This document shows, one piece after another, positions 24,305-38,100 of a DNA stretch of 64,000 nt (the stretch's first letter is position 1; every line of letters starts with the position of its first letter). The translations under genes and the position numbers were made by a program. The DNA lies in the NCBI GenBank assembly GCA_012295275.1, contig CM022670.1:15481198-15545197 (forward strand), read 5' to 3'. A model generated the notes under the pieces. The model saw nothing but the letters and a program-made list of their open reading frames with translations. It was not told where the DNA came from and searched no databases. This DNA comes from Chrysomallon squamiferum. Its lineage: Eukaryota > Mollusca > Gastropoda > Neomphalida > Peltospiridae.

Positions 24305-27300
24305 TTAATATGCGCCTCCACCTCGGGGAGCTCCGTATGGGTGTGTCCGTGCTCTCATACCACGCCCTGACGTTGGCTTCACTGGACCACCGCCAGATGT
24401 CCATCCACCACCTAAATAACAACAGTTTAGTGTTTTAACAATCCTATCATCTGCACTGACATGTCCAATATATAAAAATTCAAATAATTAACATTGGTTG
24501 GTTATCAGAAAACTACATCCATTTATATATAAAAAAAAAAAAAAAAAAAAAAAAGGTAACCTCTTGAATGCTTGTCGCAAGTAATGGAGACTGAGATGGG
24601 CACCGACAACCACAACCAGCACTATGATCTTGCATTGATCTGTGGCCAGTTTGAAGTGTGGACAACCCCAATACCAAGAAAAACACTTGGCACAAAGAGC
24701 TGTACGGCAGAACAATCTACACACTTATTTTAGGGCCACAGTGAAATTATACAGATAAATAAAGCTGTTTAAATCTTTTCATACATGACTAAGAAAATTA
24801 AGAACTTCCACACCATATTCAGTTTTCATATTAACAATATCATCCAGTTATAACTGATGAAAATTTTTTGACTATATAAGTATTTTTGAATGTCAGAATT
24901 TGGTTTTAAAAAGCTGAGAATATAATTGTACTGTTTAAATGAAAAATAAACTTACTGTAATCTTCATAACCCCCAGCACCTGTTCCTCCTGATCCATGCC
25001 CATAATCAAAATACTGCGTGTCACTAAAAGTAAAATGGAATAATTTATCTAGCAAAGAAAAAACAAACATAAGTTTCATTAAATCTGTTTAATCAGATAC
25101 ACAATCAGTATAAAAATAGGCAGTTGGTAGATACAGTCAAATCTGAATTATTACCTTGCACCACCATATGAAGGATCAAAATCTCCTTCTCCATAACCAC
25201 TTCCGACACCTGCACTAGCATATGGATCTTCAAATCCCTGTTGAAATAAAACATGATTACAACTTTATCTTAGTATTTACACAGTATTCCTGAATATTTA
25301 AAACAACGATTCAGACAAAGAATTCTCACTCTGTAGCAAAATGGGCTAGTAGACAAATACATTACATAGTTAGTTGGGAATCTTTTGTAAGCAATCAGTT
25401 TTTTCCCCACAACTAATATTCAGTTTGAGTCAGCTTTTTTACTTTTAATAATCCTAGTTTTCTTAAATCATGGGGACAGTGGCCCATTTGTTGAATGTTA
25501 ATACATACACCAGCATTGTAAGGGTCTTCAAAAGCAGCTCCTTCGCGAGGAACACCACGACCTCTCGCTGCAGGAGCACCTCTGGGCATGCCCCGAGACA
25601 TGCCCCTTGGTGCCGGAGCCCCACGTCCTACAGGAGCACCCCTGAAAAAAAAACAGAAAAAAATCATGTTATTTAAAGCTGTTTAAACATAGGAATACAG
25701 ATCGCTTATACTCCAAAATACTAATCTACTTTTTAAATGGATATTAATTTATAAATGCAAAAAGGATCCCAGTAAATAAAATAGAAAAATTAGAAGATTC
25801 CTTTTGTAGTAATTTCATCAATTTATGGCAAGTATATATATAAAAAACCTATCATTTACTGTATTCCAGTCACACTGTATTTACCTTCCAGCTGGTGAAG
25901 CACCTGGTGGGCCTCCACGTCCTCTGGGGGCTCCACGAGGTGCACCCCGGGCTCCTCTGCCACCACCCCGTGCAGGTGGTTGTCCATTAGCCATATACCC
26001 CATCATATCAAACTGCTGCATACGAATCTCATCATTGTATTCCTACAAGCATTTTAAAACCTGATAATACTGGAAGTAGGATGTGTATGTTACTGTCAAG
26101 TGCCTACTGGATAATAGTTATTTAGATACTTACATAATAAATAACATCTTACAATTTGGACGTTAAATGTGAACACTCACAAAAAACAGCTCAAGAAGAA
26201 ACAATAAAATAAAAATTTTATGACTTTTCAATATGTACTCACTGGTACTAAATATTTCTTCAGTTCTGCTAAACCATGTGCTAATCTGGCATATGCATCT
26301 GTGTTTTCAGAGAATACCTCCACCAAAACATGAAGGTCGTCATTTAAGTGGGCAAATTTTCCACCCTCTTTGCGACATTCTTCTTCCTTTGAAATCAAAC
26401 AAATAACAGCTGATCACAAAAATTATTAATGATAATTCAAGTTAAAAAAAATGGACTGACTTTCCACAATAATGCTACCTTGTATGGTCGTCTGGGTTGT
26501 TTTTTTGTTTTTGTTTTTACCAAAGATGTTGCTGTTTAGATAACAAATAGAATTATTACATTGGAAATTATTAACTGTATTTATATATATATTAAAAGAC
26601 AAAATACAGATTAACATGCTTAGCATAAATTATAATATTTAGTTCATTTGTTATTTCTGGTTGAATAGTGATGAACAGCGTGCCTTATAGTCATCTGGTT
26701 CCGACAAAAGCAAAAAGCAAAGACAGAACTGATGGTACAACTCACCTTATTTTTATCTCGCATTGAACCTTTGCCTAAAATTGACATTTTTGTTCCTGTC
26801 TCTTCTTGTATTTGTTTCAGGGAAGCTCCCTTTGGACCCAGTAGTTTACCAACAAAATTATACTTTAAAAAAGAAAATAAAAAATTTGAAATTTTAATCT
26901 TTATCAAAACAAAAACATTATTAAACATGTACACAAACATATATACTTCACTATGCAGGAACATTGAGGAAAAAAAAAGAAGCAAGGAATGTTTATAAAT
27001 TGTCACTAACCTTTGGATGTTCCTTAACGGGAATGCGGACTCTGACAGCAACATGCTGTGGCTGATCATGGTGGATAGTTATCCATGGAATGATCCTATC
27101 TTTTGATTCTCCTTTTTCAATTCTTGAGATTTCTGTAACAAACAAAAAAACCACTAAAATTACTTCTGAATTTCAGTATTTAAAAAATACATGACACAGT
27201 CAGTCACATATCACTGGGTCTTTTTTTTATATATATAATTATGGTCCTTTTTGACATTTAAAAATAATGCAGTATAAAGTAAAATCAAAAATAACAAATG

Positions 27301-28745
27301 GACACATGCATACACATATTACTTTGTGATACTGAATACTTTTTTGCATCCAGTTTTAATATGGATAAATGATACATTTATAAAAATTCGCAAGATCTAT
27401 GTGGCTAATGAGGGAAGATCTGCAAAAATCTGTCCAAGAGCAATCTTAGAAATTATTTCTTTGTAAACACTGTAGCAGATTCAAAAAAATAATAAACATA
27501 TGCATGGTAACATTGAAAAAAAAAAAAAATTACTAACAACGTTAAAGACATGAATGAAATAATGACATTAAAGAAACTGAAATTTATACAGTAAGATCTC
27601 ATTAGGACCCGAGTACATCATGACATGAGAAATAAGGTGTGTGATTAAACAGAACAGCAAGATATAAACTTTCGCATGTAGTATAGTTGTAGACTCAATA
27701 ATTTTTCCCCAATTAATGTTCTTGTAAATTGCCAATTTGTTTCCATGTTGGATGCTGCATGTCAACTACACACATATAAAAAAACGATCAAAGTATACAT
27801 CATGTTTATGCATGTCAGTGCAATATGCTTTACATACATCAATAATGCCAACTCCGATTTAATTTGCAAACAATATTTACTTTTCAATATTTGACCACAT
27901 TTTATTAATAATGGTACTTGTAGAAGTTGTACATACACAGTAAAAAGGTTTTGAATCAATTACATGTTCCTTTTGCTAAAACTGATCGTCTTTCCAGCAA
28001 TGTTACCATCATGAAGATCAGCTTACAGTTTGTCATCTCCAGCAATTTATTCACGATGCAGTCAATTTGTTTGGTCTTCCATACAAATAATGATGAAATC
28101 TGATTTTCATGATTTTTCCAGCACAAAGTACTTTGAAAATCAAATTTAAGAAATTTAGAGAGCACTTTCAATGACTTAAACATACCCTGAGACAGGCCTA
28201 CTAAGTTAATTAGGTTGAAGATTAGTGGGCATGCTCATCTGGATCTGATGTCAAACATCAAAATGAAATATTTGTCCAAAAAAGGTAACATTTTTAATAC
28301 TCTAACAACCAAAGAACCAAAGGCAAATTAACAATTAAAAGATAAACTACTTCTAAATGATTATGAAGTGCTTAACATCATCAAAGATATTATCTTACTG
28401 TTATCAACTGTGTCCTTTAACTTCATCAAAGGGGCTGAGACTATTCCAGTGGAATATCATAACAGATCAATATACCAAGTTATCAAGAATAGGTGAAACT
28501 TATTCATTAATGTGAATTAAACATTTCGACCACATAGTTATGTTTATATTTAGAGCCGAACATTCCAGAATTACCCAATAGTTCCAAAGTTTTTTAAATA
28601 TTTTATTTGTTGGTGCTTTTTACACACAATGGCCATTTTGTAGAGATCTCAATTTTTAAGGGACCATTCTGAAGTACATTTACACTGATATGTGAAGCCA
28701 AAGTTGATAAAATCATTCGTCTGTGCTAATATATACACAGGGTAA

Positions 28746-28786
<41 letters not shown>

Positions 28787-30718
28787 CACATACATACATA
28801 TTTTTATAGATTTGTAACTACCTTACTAGTCCTACAGTTTTTATGCCAACTTGGAAAGACTTGGATGATGGAATAAATTAGAGCATTTTAAACAAGAGTA
28901 TATTAAGAACATATAGACAAGAACTAGATGGATAATGAATTGTACTGTAATAGTACTTACAAAGTTACATGCGGTGTATGGTGTTGTGAGTATAGTAGAA
29001 ACTGAATTTCCCTTTACTAAGTGACTTAAGAAAGACATATTTTGGTTTTGGGAGCTTGTTTGAATGTGGACACTGTGAGGCACATATCAAACCAAAAAGG
29101 AGACTCAACAAGGAAATGTAGTATGTTTTGAATACATGTGGCTATTATATCATCACAGTCCAACTGAAGTAATGTGAATATTTTTTTTTGCATTATCAGG
29201 TATCAGAAATAAACAGCTCAAAGTCAGATCTTCAGATTTTGTGCAGAAGGTCTCGGCTGTCTTCAATAGCTTACTAAAAAGTGGTGTGCTTAAACAACAT
29301 CATAATGATAATTTTATTCACCAACAAGATCCTTTAAAAAAAAAATATATGGAAATCATGTTGTGGTTCAGGAGAATCAATATGATCAGTCACTTTCTGA
29401 CTCATAGGGAAAGTACTCTGGCAGCCATGATTTATCATATAGTTTCAATGAAAACATTTGACTAGATCTTTCTCGGGCACTGGCTTAGATTGTGTTATTG
29501 CATGAAGTTTCAATTACACTTTTTAAGAGATTAAATGTTGCTGTTACCAGTGATATTTTTTAAAGGGATCTTATTTGAAAATAGTAGACTCTTTACAAAA
29601 TAAAATTATTTTATCAAGCTTTTCTTAGCAAAGACCGTTATACTGGATACATAGAGGGCAAGTTAACTTTTGTATGGTCAAGACTTTTTAAGCAAAGAAA
29701 ATTAACCCCATCAGCTTAAAATGTAGTGTGATAATAATGTTCAAAATGCAGTTTGGAGAAACATACTGGGATGGATCACTACCCGACTGAGATTACACTT
29801 TTTTTACAACAGAAACTGAGAAGGTAATAGCTGAGCAATAAACACAAAAATAAGACTTCAAATTTTCCATCCATGAAGTTTTTATTCTGAAAGGACCCCA
29901 AACTGTGAATAAATCAAGCATTCAAAAGTTAGAAAATATAGCATTGCAGAACAAAATTACAAGCATTTTGCAATTTATAAACAACATTTTCAAAAATGTT
30001 TATCAAGCGAATCAAATAGACCAATCAGAATGATTCCCAAGCATAGCTAGTAATGTTTAGAAAATTCAATTTTTTTTATATAATATTAATATATAAATTT
30101 AAATCATTAAATTTCTTAAACATATGACATTCTAAAAAAAAATCAGTATCTTTGCATAAGGTGAAAGACAATTAATAGTAATACTAATAGTAATACTACT
30201 GACGTACTATACTTATAATACTAAGTTCCCATCAAGTTATCTAACAATACCATTGTCCATTTCGGGTGGGGGGCGAGATTTAATTTTATTCATTCATAAT
30301 GCATATTCCTAAAAGATAAATGTTTATAAAACGTCTGAAGTTGATGGGGGAGAACGACCTTGCGTCTACAGCTGAACCCACGTGGTGGAAATGATCATTT
30401 CCGAATTTTTACATGAACATTTTGTACGGTTTCAGTTTTTTAATTTGTATTAAGCAACCAACAGAAATTTATTTTTAAAAATTAAGAAGCATTCTAACAC
30501 AATACATCACAGAAAATATTCATCTTTACCCTATCAAACTGTAAGAAAAGGAAAATTAAAAACAACATGGCGTCGTTTCTTATTTTAAAGTACCATGTCC
30601 TTTGTTTCTGTAACTCACCCTGAGATAACAAGCGACCTGAATGTGAACTTGGGTTTGTCTGTTGCATTTCCATTTTTAGCTCTTCCAAATAAGCATTTGG
30701 CTCTGGTTTAGCAGCCAT
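24305..30718 (-). CDS. KHDRBS: Sam68-type STAR RNA-binding protein (KHDRBS family)
   Basis: Nuclear RNA-binding signalling adaptor of the STAR family; vertebrate members bind U(U/A)AA-type sites and steer splicing. Exons on the minus strand: 30718-30619, 27132-27011, 26862-26746, 26386-26243, 26042-25885, 25641-25509, 25237-25155, 25023-24956, 24411-24305. Phase is kept throughout, giving 343 aa against about 346-349 for human KHDRBS2/3. Order: QUA1-like start ([21 protein letters not shown]), KH domain ([20 protein letters not shown] with the GPKG loop at about residues 83-86, then [13 protein letters not shown]), QUA2 ([14 protein letters not shown]), Arg-Gly-rich region ([13 protein letters not shown]), Tyr-rich tail (QYFDYGHG) and a C-terminal motif ([11 protein letters not shown]) resembling the Sam68 nuclear signal. 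The donor after GGT at 25509 was chosen because it alone keeps the frame into 25237. Which paralogue (1, 2 or 3) is undecided. Confidence 0.94.
27133..30618 (-). other. Intron 1 of the STAR gene
   Basis: This 3.5-kb intron separates the 33-codon first exon from the KH exons. It holds an AT dinucleotide run at about 28753-28781 and A/T tracts. I recognise no nested gene; open frames within it lack family motifs. Confidence 0.7.
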
Positions 30719-30900
30719 TTTTTCAAAAGTTTTTTGGTTCTAAATAGTAAAACAAGTTCCTTAAAAAAATCCCACCTAATGACCGAGAGCTTTTTACCTC
30801 ACCGGCTGGTATATCAAAGCGCATGCGCGAATTTAATTTCCCGTTCTTGGGTGATGATGGCGGGAACTTGACGCCTACAGTTGCGCGCTTCTTCATAATT
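30719..30900 (-). promoter_or_regulatory. Promoter/5' UTR of the STAR gene with NRF1- and E2F-like sites
   Basis: Upstream of the start codon the sequence becomes CpG-richer. It carries an exact GCGCATGCGC palindrome (30819-30828), the core of the NRF1 consensus, and GGCGGGAA (30859-30866), an E2F-type core. No TATA box is seen. The transcription start is not defined. The combination is typical of a housekeeping-type promoter, which is an inference from motifs only. Confidence 0.5.
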
Positions 30901-31009
30901 ATTCCATTCGTTGTTATAAATGTTTAAAATAATAATAAGGTATAAATTAATCTGAAATCGCAAAAAGTTCACTGTTCTACATTTTGTTCATTAAAAATGA
31001 TATACATAC

Positions 31010-31047
<38 letters not shown>

Positions 31048-31124
31048 GATGTATTGGGCAGAAATCTTTAAAACTGCATTATCATTTATACTGTTAGTAT
31101 TAGTAGAAATGCTAATGCATTTCA

Positions 31125-31155
<31 letters not shown>

Positions 31156-31319
31156 GTCAAATGAAGGTGTAAAAGGAAAATACTTTTTGAAGATATCTAT
31201 AATAATGTAGAACATACAGCATTTGCATTTCAACGTTTTCAAAAATTCAAAAGTCCACCTGAACTAAGTCACCAAAAACATTTCATGAGATATCTTTATC
31301 AAATTTACTTCATCTAGTC

Positions 31320-32169
<850 letters not shown>

Positions 32170-34013
32170 ATCTAGTCAATAAAGAAGGTAGCCTTACTGA
32201 GTTAAATATGTTTTGGGCCTGATTCAATTGATAGATGAACATGAAATTGTTCCCGAGTAAGACTGGCATTTGCAAATAGGTAATTTTTCTATTATTTTGA
32301 TGTTCACTTCTGCAGACCACTAAAATAGAGTTGTCGTTCGTGAGTTGTTATATTTCAAGAATCGGGCACCACCGCTTCACTTCAAAAGGCTATTAATCAG
32401 TAAATCTGCTTTAAAATATTCAGTAAATTAGCTTAACATTTTGCAGTTGGGAAGTCGCCCCATTAATCAAAAAAAAAAAAAAAAGAAAAAAGGAGGTAGC
32501 GAAAGCCCCTAGTGGCCATAAGTTTTAGCGGGTAATAGTATCGCTACTCATTTACTAATTTAGTAATTACTTACTTACCTGTTACTAATTTTACTTGATA
32601 GAAAAGGAAATCTATCAAAATAATTGTTCAGCATCATTGAAAGGTTTCTCTTCTTTTTTTTATTATTTTTTTTATTCCCCTTGTTAAAAATCAGTGCTTG
32701 TTTTGTTTTGGGGGGGATTTTTTGTTGTTGTTTTTGTTTTAACTTTTACTTAAATCGAAACGCATCTTTTCTCGCATAAAACCTGAATGACAATGTAAAT
32801 ATTAAATTTATTAAATACTCTGCATTGTTCCGTGGATAAAACATAAAAATTAATTTTAGAATATAAAATCCCATAATAATAATCATTAACAAATCCAAAC
32901 ATTCTTAACGTTTTCATTTTTTTATTATAATTATGGGCCAATTTCAACAAAAATAGCACTAGATTACCGATCTAATTTGGCTATGAAATAATAAAGTATC
33001 AGTATTTCAGTTTAAAATCAGTTTATAAAACTTTCATAGTATATACTAAATGTTTTGTTACAATTTTCATCTGAAACACAGTGTATATAAAAAAAAAAAA
33101 AAACCCCAAAGCCACCATCAATAAGAATCATGCGAGACAGAACAGCAATTTTAATATTTTCCTAAATTCCAAACATATTTTTATTTATTCTGATAAATTT
33201 TGATCAGTTATTTCAAGCATTGTTCCATGACCAACACACATAAGAATGGGTAAATAAAAACTTAGCTCTTCTAATTCTGATGAAATTTTTTGTGTAAGGT
33301 AACTGGGGCTGAAAACATTTCCATTTATCACATTTGGATAAACAGTGTCCGAGATTTGGCAATTTTGACTAAAAATGTATGTTGCCACTAGCATTCAAAT
33401 GATCATTGCTTAGCAATCAACTGGTCAGTTTTATACGTTGGTATGTAACTAAAAAGAGTTAATTTCATAAGGATTACAAAAACTGCATTATTTTTTTAAA
33501 TTGGGATAATTTCAAGAGCCATGACCCGATGAATTTTTCATTGCTGATGTGGATCACATAACCTTGAAATGACCTTTATTTTACCATGTTTTCTACATAA
33601 TATAAAATAATTGGAGTTTATTTTTCATGTTAATTTTGACTAAATTGTACACTAAGAAACAGATGAAGCCCATTTCCTATCCAAGACCAAATCTGGTTTA
33701 TCAAAGACCATCATTTTCTTACCACTGAGAAGTTGCATGTAAAGAATATTTTGCTGTTAGCAGGGGGATGGTGCTGATTCATCATGCTTCCAGCATGATC
33801 GTCTCTGTAGTATTTAATTATTCAAGCATGTGATTTTTGAAACCATATTTTTTCTTTATCTCTTCATGTATTTATTACCTTTATCATTTTTATTTATTTA
33901 TTTTTATTTATTTGTTTATTTATTTATTTTACACAGAAATGACCCTGAATCTATAAGAAGTGAATGATAATAAAATTTCAATAATGAAAAACATGACAAA
34001 TAATTTAAAAGCT

Positions 34014-34019
34014 TTTATT
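34014..34019 (-). terminator. Candidate poly(A) signal of the ODC gene
   Basis: Forward TTTATT reads AATAAA on the minus strand. A TTGTCATG stretch lies about 20 bases downstream. Using it gives a 3' UTR of about 1.1 kb. Confidence 0.45.
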
Positions 34020-35146
34020 GAAGGTACTTAACAGAAAGCTTACATAAACACAAACAAAAGCTGGCCAATCCAGCAAAGCAGGTGTTTCCTTTGTTTGTAC
34101 ACCAGTGGACTCATTTCCTCCATATAAATGGAAACCTGAATTGTTTTGAACTGTTTGCTTGAAATAAATATTAAAAATTAAATGAGATACATCTAAAATA
34201 GGAATATCAAACAAGACAACAACAGATTCTGAATACTATTACTAAACAAAATGATGTCTGAAATCACTGTGATTTTGGATAATTATTGACCTATTCTGCT
34301 TGTATCAACATCATGCAAACAAAAGGAAACTAATTTAGAAAACATATCAAGCAAATTAACACTAGCAATTTAAAAAAAAAAAAAAAAAAAAGAGAGAAAT
34401 ATACAAACAGCATCTGAACAGAGAACTTCCAAATATTCAAACAAAAGTTTATCTTTAGTCACCATTTTTAAAATTGTTTTCAAATTTAATTCTGAAAGGG
34501 GGTGAATTTAACAAACTAACCTTAAGAACTGAGAAAATAATCAAATATTTATTTGCAAGATTATCAAACCATCAGCAGTGCTTTATATTTGTGATGACTT
34601 GGTCCCATATTCTCATCTTAGAGTATGTCTATTTAATGTGGACTTGCACACATATTGGTAGATAATTTAATCCATTGGACTATTCTTTTATTTAATCTTA
34701 TTACTTGTACAGTTTTTACTGGTGTAATGGCAAAACAAATTTAAGAAGAAACCTGTCACACTAAAATCATTTTACTCTTGGTTATTAAAAATAAAACAAG
34801 TGAAGATTAAATGTATTAAGGTACATTTTATGTGGCAAATAATTAAAAATTATGTTAATTAACATTTAACAGCAAATTAACATCTTGAAGTGTAAATTTA
34901 TCTTATCAATTAATTAAAATTTATCAGGTTAGTATATTATAATCTTGTGTGGGAAAGATTTCTAATTAATTAAAATTTATCAGGTTAGTATATTATAATC
35001 TGATGTTGAAAGGTTTCCATTATAATATATATGACTGGCACTTATACAAGAATGAAAGAAACAGAAACCCTAAACAACAAGAATGAGACAAAACTGTAGA
35101 TCTATAACCCAAAAGTAACAACTATAGTTCTAGGGAAAAGAAAACT
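34020..35146 (-). other. ODC1: 3' UTR of the ODC gene
   Basis: Non-coding stretch after the ODC stop codon, running to the candidate poly(A) signal at 34014-34019. It contains the 38-bp direct repeat at 34908-35001 and an A/G-ended A-run near 34372-34396. Confidence 0.45.
34908..35001. repeat. Perfect 38-bp direct repeat, 56-bp period
   Basis: 34908-34945 and 34964-35001 are identical over 38 bases (AATTAATTAAAATTTATCAG onward). The pair lies 146-239 bases beyond the ODC stop codon, so it would be in the 3' UTR of that mRNA. Confidence 0.9.
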
Positions 35147-38100
35147 TCAGCAAATAATATCTTCACAGAGTTTATCAAAATTGAGTGGCGACCCAAACAT
35201 GTCATCTGCCTGCTCAGAGTTGGAGTGGATGTTGATCCCCGTCTTTAGGATTGGGATAGCCTTTGATGGGATTCTCATCTCGGTCTTTTTCTTCTGTTCT
35301 GGATATAAAGTGTACCTGCAAAACATTGAATAAAATCAGCTTTCTTTAGCATTTCTAAAAATGACTGCTGAACGATACCAATGTTTAAATATTTTCATAA
35401 ACAGAATGAAAAAAAAATGCACCACTTATGATTATTAATTCCTCTTTTTAACAGAATCATTATACTGATCACCAGTTTTCATGACAGAATAAATGTAACA
35501 TCTGCAATAAGCAAGACATTCTTTAGCAGAAATCTATTTTTCACAATACTTTTGTTTTGCATAATGTTTTTCAGAATTTATTCTTTTGGCTTAACAGTTC
35601 AAAAAGTAAAATAAATTAACTTAAGCATTTACCAGTATTCCTCACTGCAATATAAGTAACACCAGGGTCGAGGCATTCCATTAAAGCAGGTGGAAGCAGA
35701 CATGGTATATGCCCCCATATCCTCAAAGAACAGCCAGTCTCCAACATTAAGTTCTGGGAGTAGGCAATCCTCCATGATGCAATCAAGCCCATCGCAAGTT
35801 GGTCCCCAAATGCTTGAGGTAAATGTGTTTTCATCCTGACAATCCTAAAGGAACATACTTGTTTCATTAACAATTCAACAATTATTTAACATTTATTTAT
35901 TTATCAGACAAAATGACATCTAATATAAAAATAGTGTTTGTTATTTAATATTTTAGAAATTTTTCTGTTTTATAAAGGTTTTATTTCAATCCGAAGTTGC
36001 TTAAAGAAACATACCTGGACCAATGATGGTTGCACCTTAGCATGATCAAACAAGAGACAGTTAAATGAGCCATACACTCCATCATTTACGTAATACATGT
36101 ATGCTGGTTCATCATTTGGTGTGACAGTTGTTAGCTCCATGTTACCTGAAAGAAAACAGGTTAATAAATTACATACAGCACTCGACGGAGGTGATATTGT
36201 AGTTTCGCCATGAATATATAAATAATATTGAAGCCATACATTATGTTTATAATGTGAAAATTCAAAATGTATATTTCCATTTATCAGAAATGAGAAAAGC
36301 TACCTAACAGTACATTTAAAAAATTACTGTAATTATACAATTTATTAGCACACACTTAACCAAAAATTACTGCTCCTTCAAGTTTTAACAGTGTGATAAT
36401 CTTTCATATTTTACTTATAAGCTGAAGACATGAGAACTAGAAACCTATTTTGAATCTAAAGCAAGTATGAGACTTCAGAAACAAGCTATATTACAAAGAA
36501 AAATGCAAAAAAAATCTTTCTGTGAATTAAAATAAATTTTTTAAACATACCATTCTTGGGCCTGTCTCGAAGGACAATGCGTTTGGCAATTATGTTGACT
36601 GCCAGTGTGAAGGCTGAAGCGACAAAGTATCGACCTGGTTCTGCAATAATTTGTACACCTGAGTCAGCTGGGAAGTATCTGTCCAGAGCTTCGTTAAGAA
36701 CTTCAGCAACCTGAAAGAATAAATTAAATATTGTTCAGATTGTATCCATGCATGGTGATATTATGTACTTTGTGTGTAGCAGGGTAGGTTAATGAAGTAA
36801 GTTTTTCAAATCAATTACAATAACAACATTTACAGGCAGATTTCCATATATATGTAGTCAGAATTTTCTTATATTTTTAAAACAAATATGCAGTGAGATG
36901 GGAAACAAATATATTTTGGTACATTTAACTTCGATAATTGAAGTAATTTTTTTTTTTTTTTAAATACATTAAATTCAAGAAAGCAGTTGCTAAACATAAT
37001 TTCTTTTAAAGGCAAAAGAATTTGACTAAATTATTATTTTTACCTCCTTGAAGGTTATTGGAGCTCTTTTCTGTCCAGGGAATCCTCCTCCAACATCAAG
37101 CAGTTCAAAGTTGAAGCCCAGACTTTGTCCCAGCTTGAAAACATAGTAGGCCTGCTCTACTGCCGCTGCATATGCCTCAGCCTCCTCAGCCCCACTTCCA
37201 ACATGAAAACTAAACAAACAGTGTGTGATTAGTCACAAAAGTATACTACAAACAATAACATTATATATATATATATATATATAAAACAATACAGCATCTA
37301 CAGAACATCTTTACAAGTGAACATCCTTATTAGTAAGAATACTCTGTTGTTTAAAGACTAATGTTGGCTTTTATTAGTTCATGTGCATACCTGATTCCAA
37401 TTACATTTAGCCCAAGTTCTTTTGCTTTTGTCAGCAGATCTACGGCTTTGTTTGGGTGACATCCAAATTTGATACCTAGGTCACACTGAACTTTGAATTC
37501 TGTAGGGGGCAAGATACGCAGTACCAACCTGAAAACAAAAAAAAATTATTCTTTTTTTTTGTTTTTAATCATACATATATAAAGTTGCACATTTTGTTTT
37601 TTAAATGTTTTCAAATAATTTTTAAATAGAAGATAACTACGTTTATCTGTTATGAAACATAAATAACATTAGGGCATTAAAAAAATATAACATGTAACAG
37701 TACTGATTACATATTTCTGTATTACTGATTTTATCACGTTTAAAACAAACAAATGAGGACTACGCAACTGAACTTACTTGGCTTCTGGGAATGCCTGTTT
37801 GACTTTGTACAGTTCTGCTTCATTATCAAATGTCATTGTCCCAACATTTTGTTTTGCTGCGTAACGAATGAAGGATTTCTGTTTACATGGGTTGGCATAT
37901 ATGATGCGTGAAGGTGGCACCCCAAGATTTAGAATCTTTTCAATCTCTGTCTGCAAGAAATATGTAACAGTGAGATCAAAATATATTCAAAAACTCACCA
38001 TAACAAAAAACCAAACAAAAATATAACATAAATTTATTCAACTTATTGTGACTGAAAAAGATTATTAATGAAATGTTTCCCTGATCGGTGTATTTCCAGA

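Noticed and set aside
24488-24724. Minus-strand protein within the last STAR intron
   Set aside because: It contains a poly-Phe run from a T tract, lies between two confirmed exons, and would break the phase of the STAR protein.
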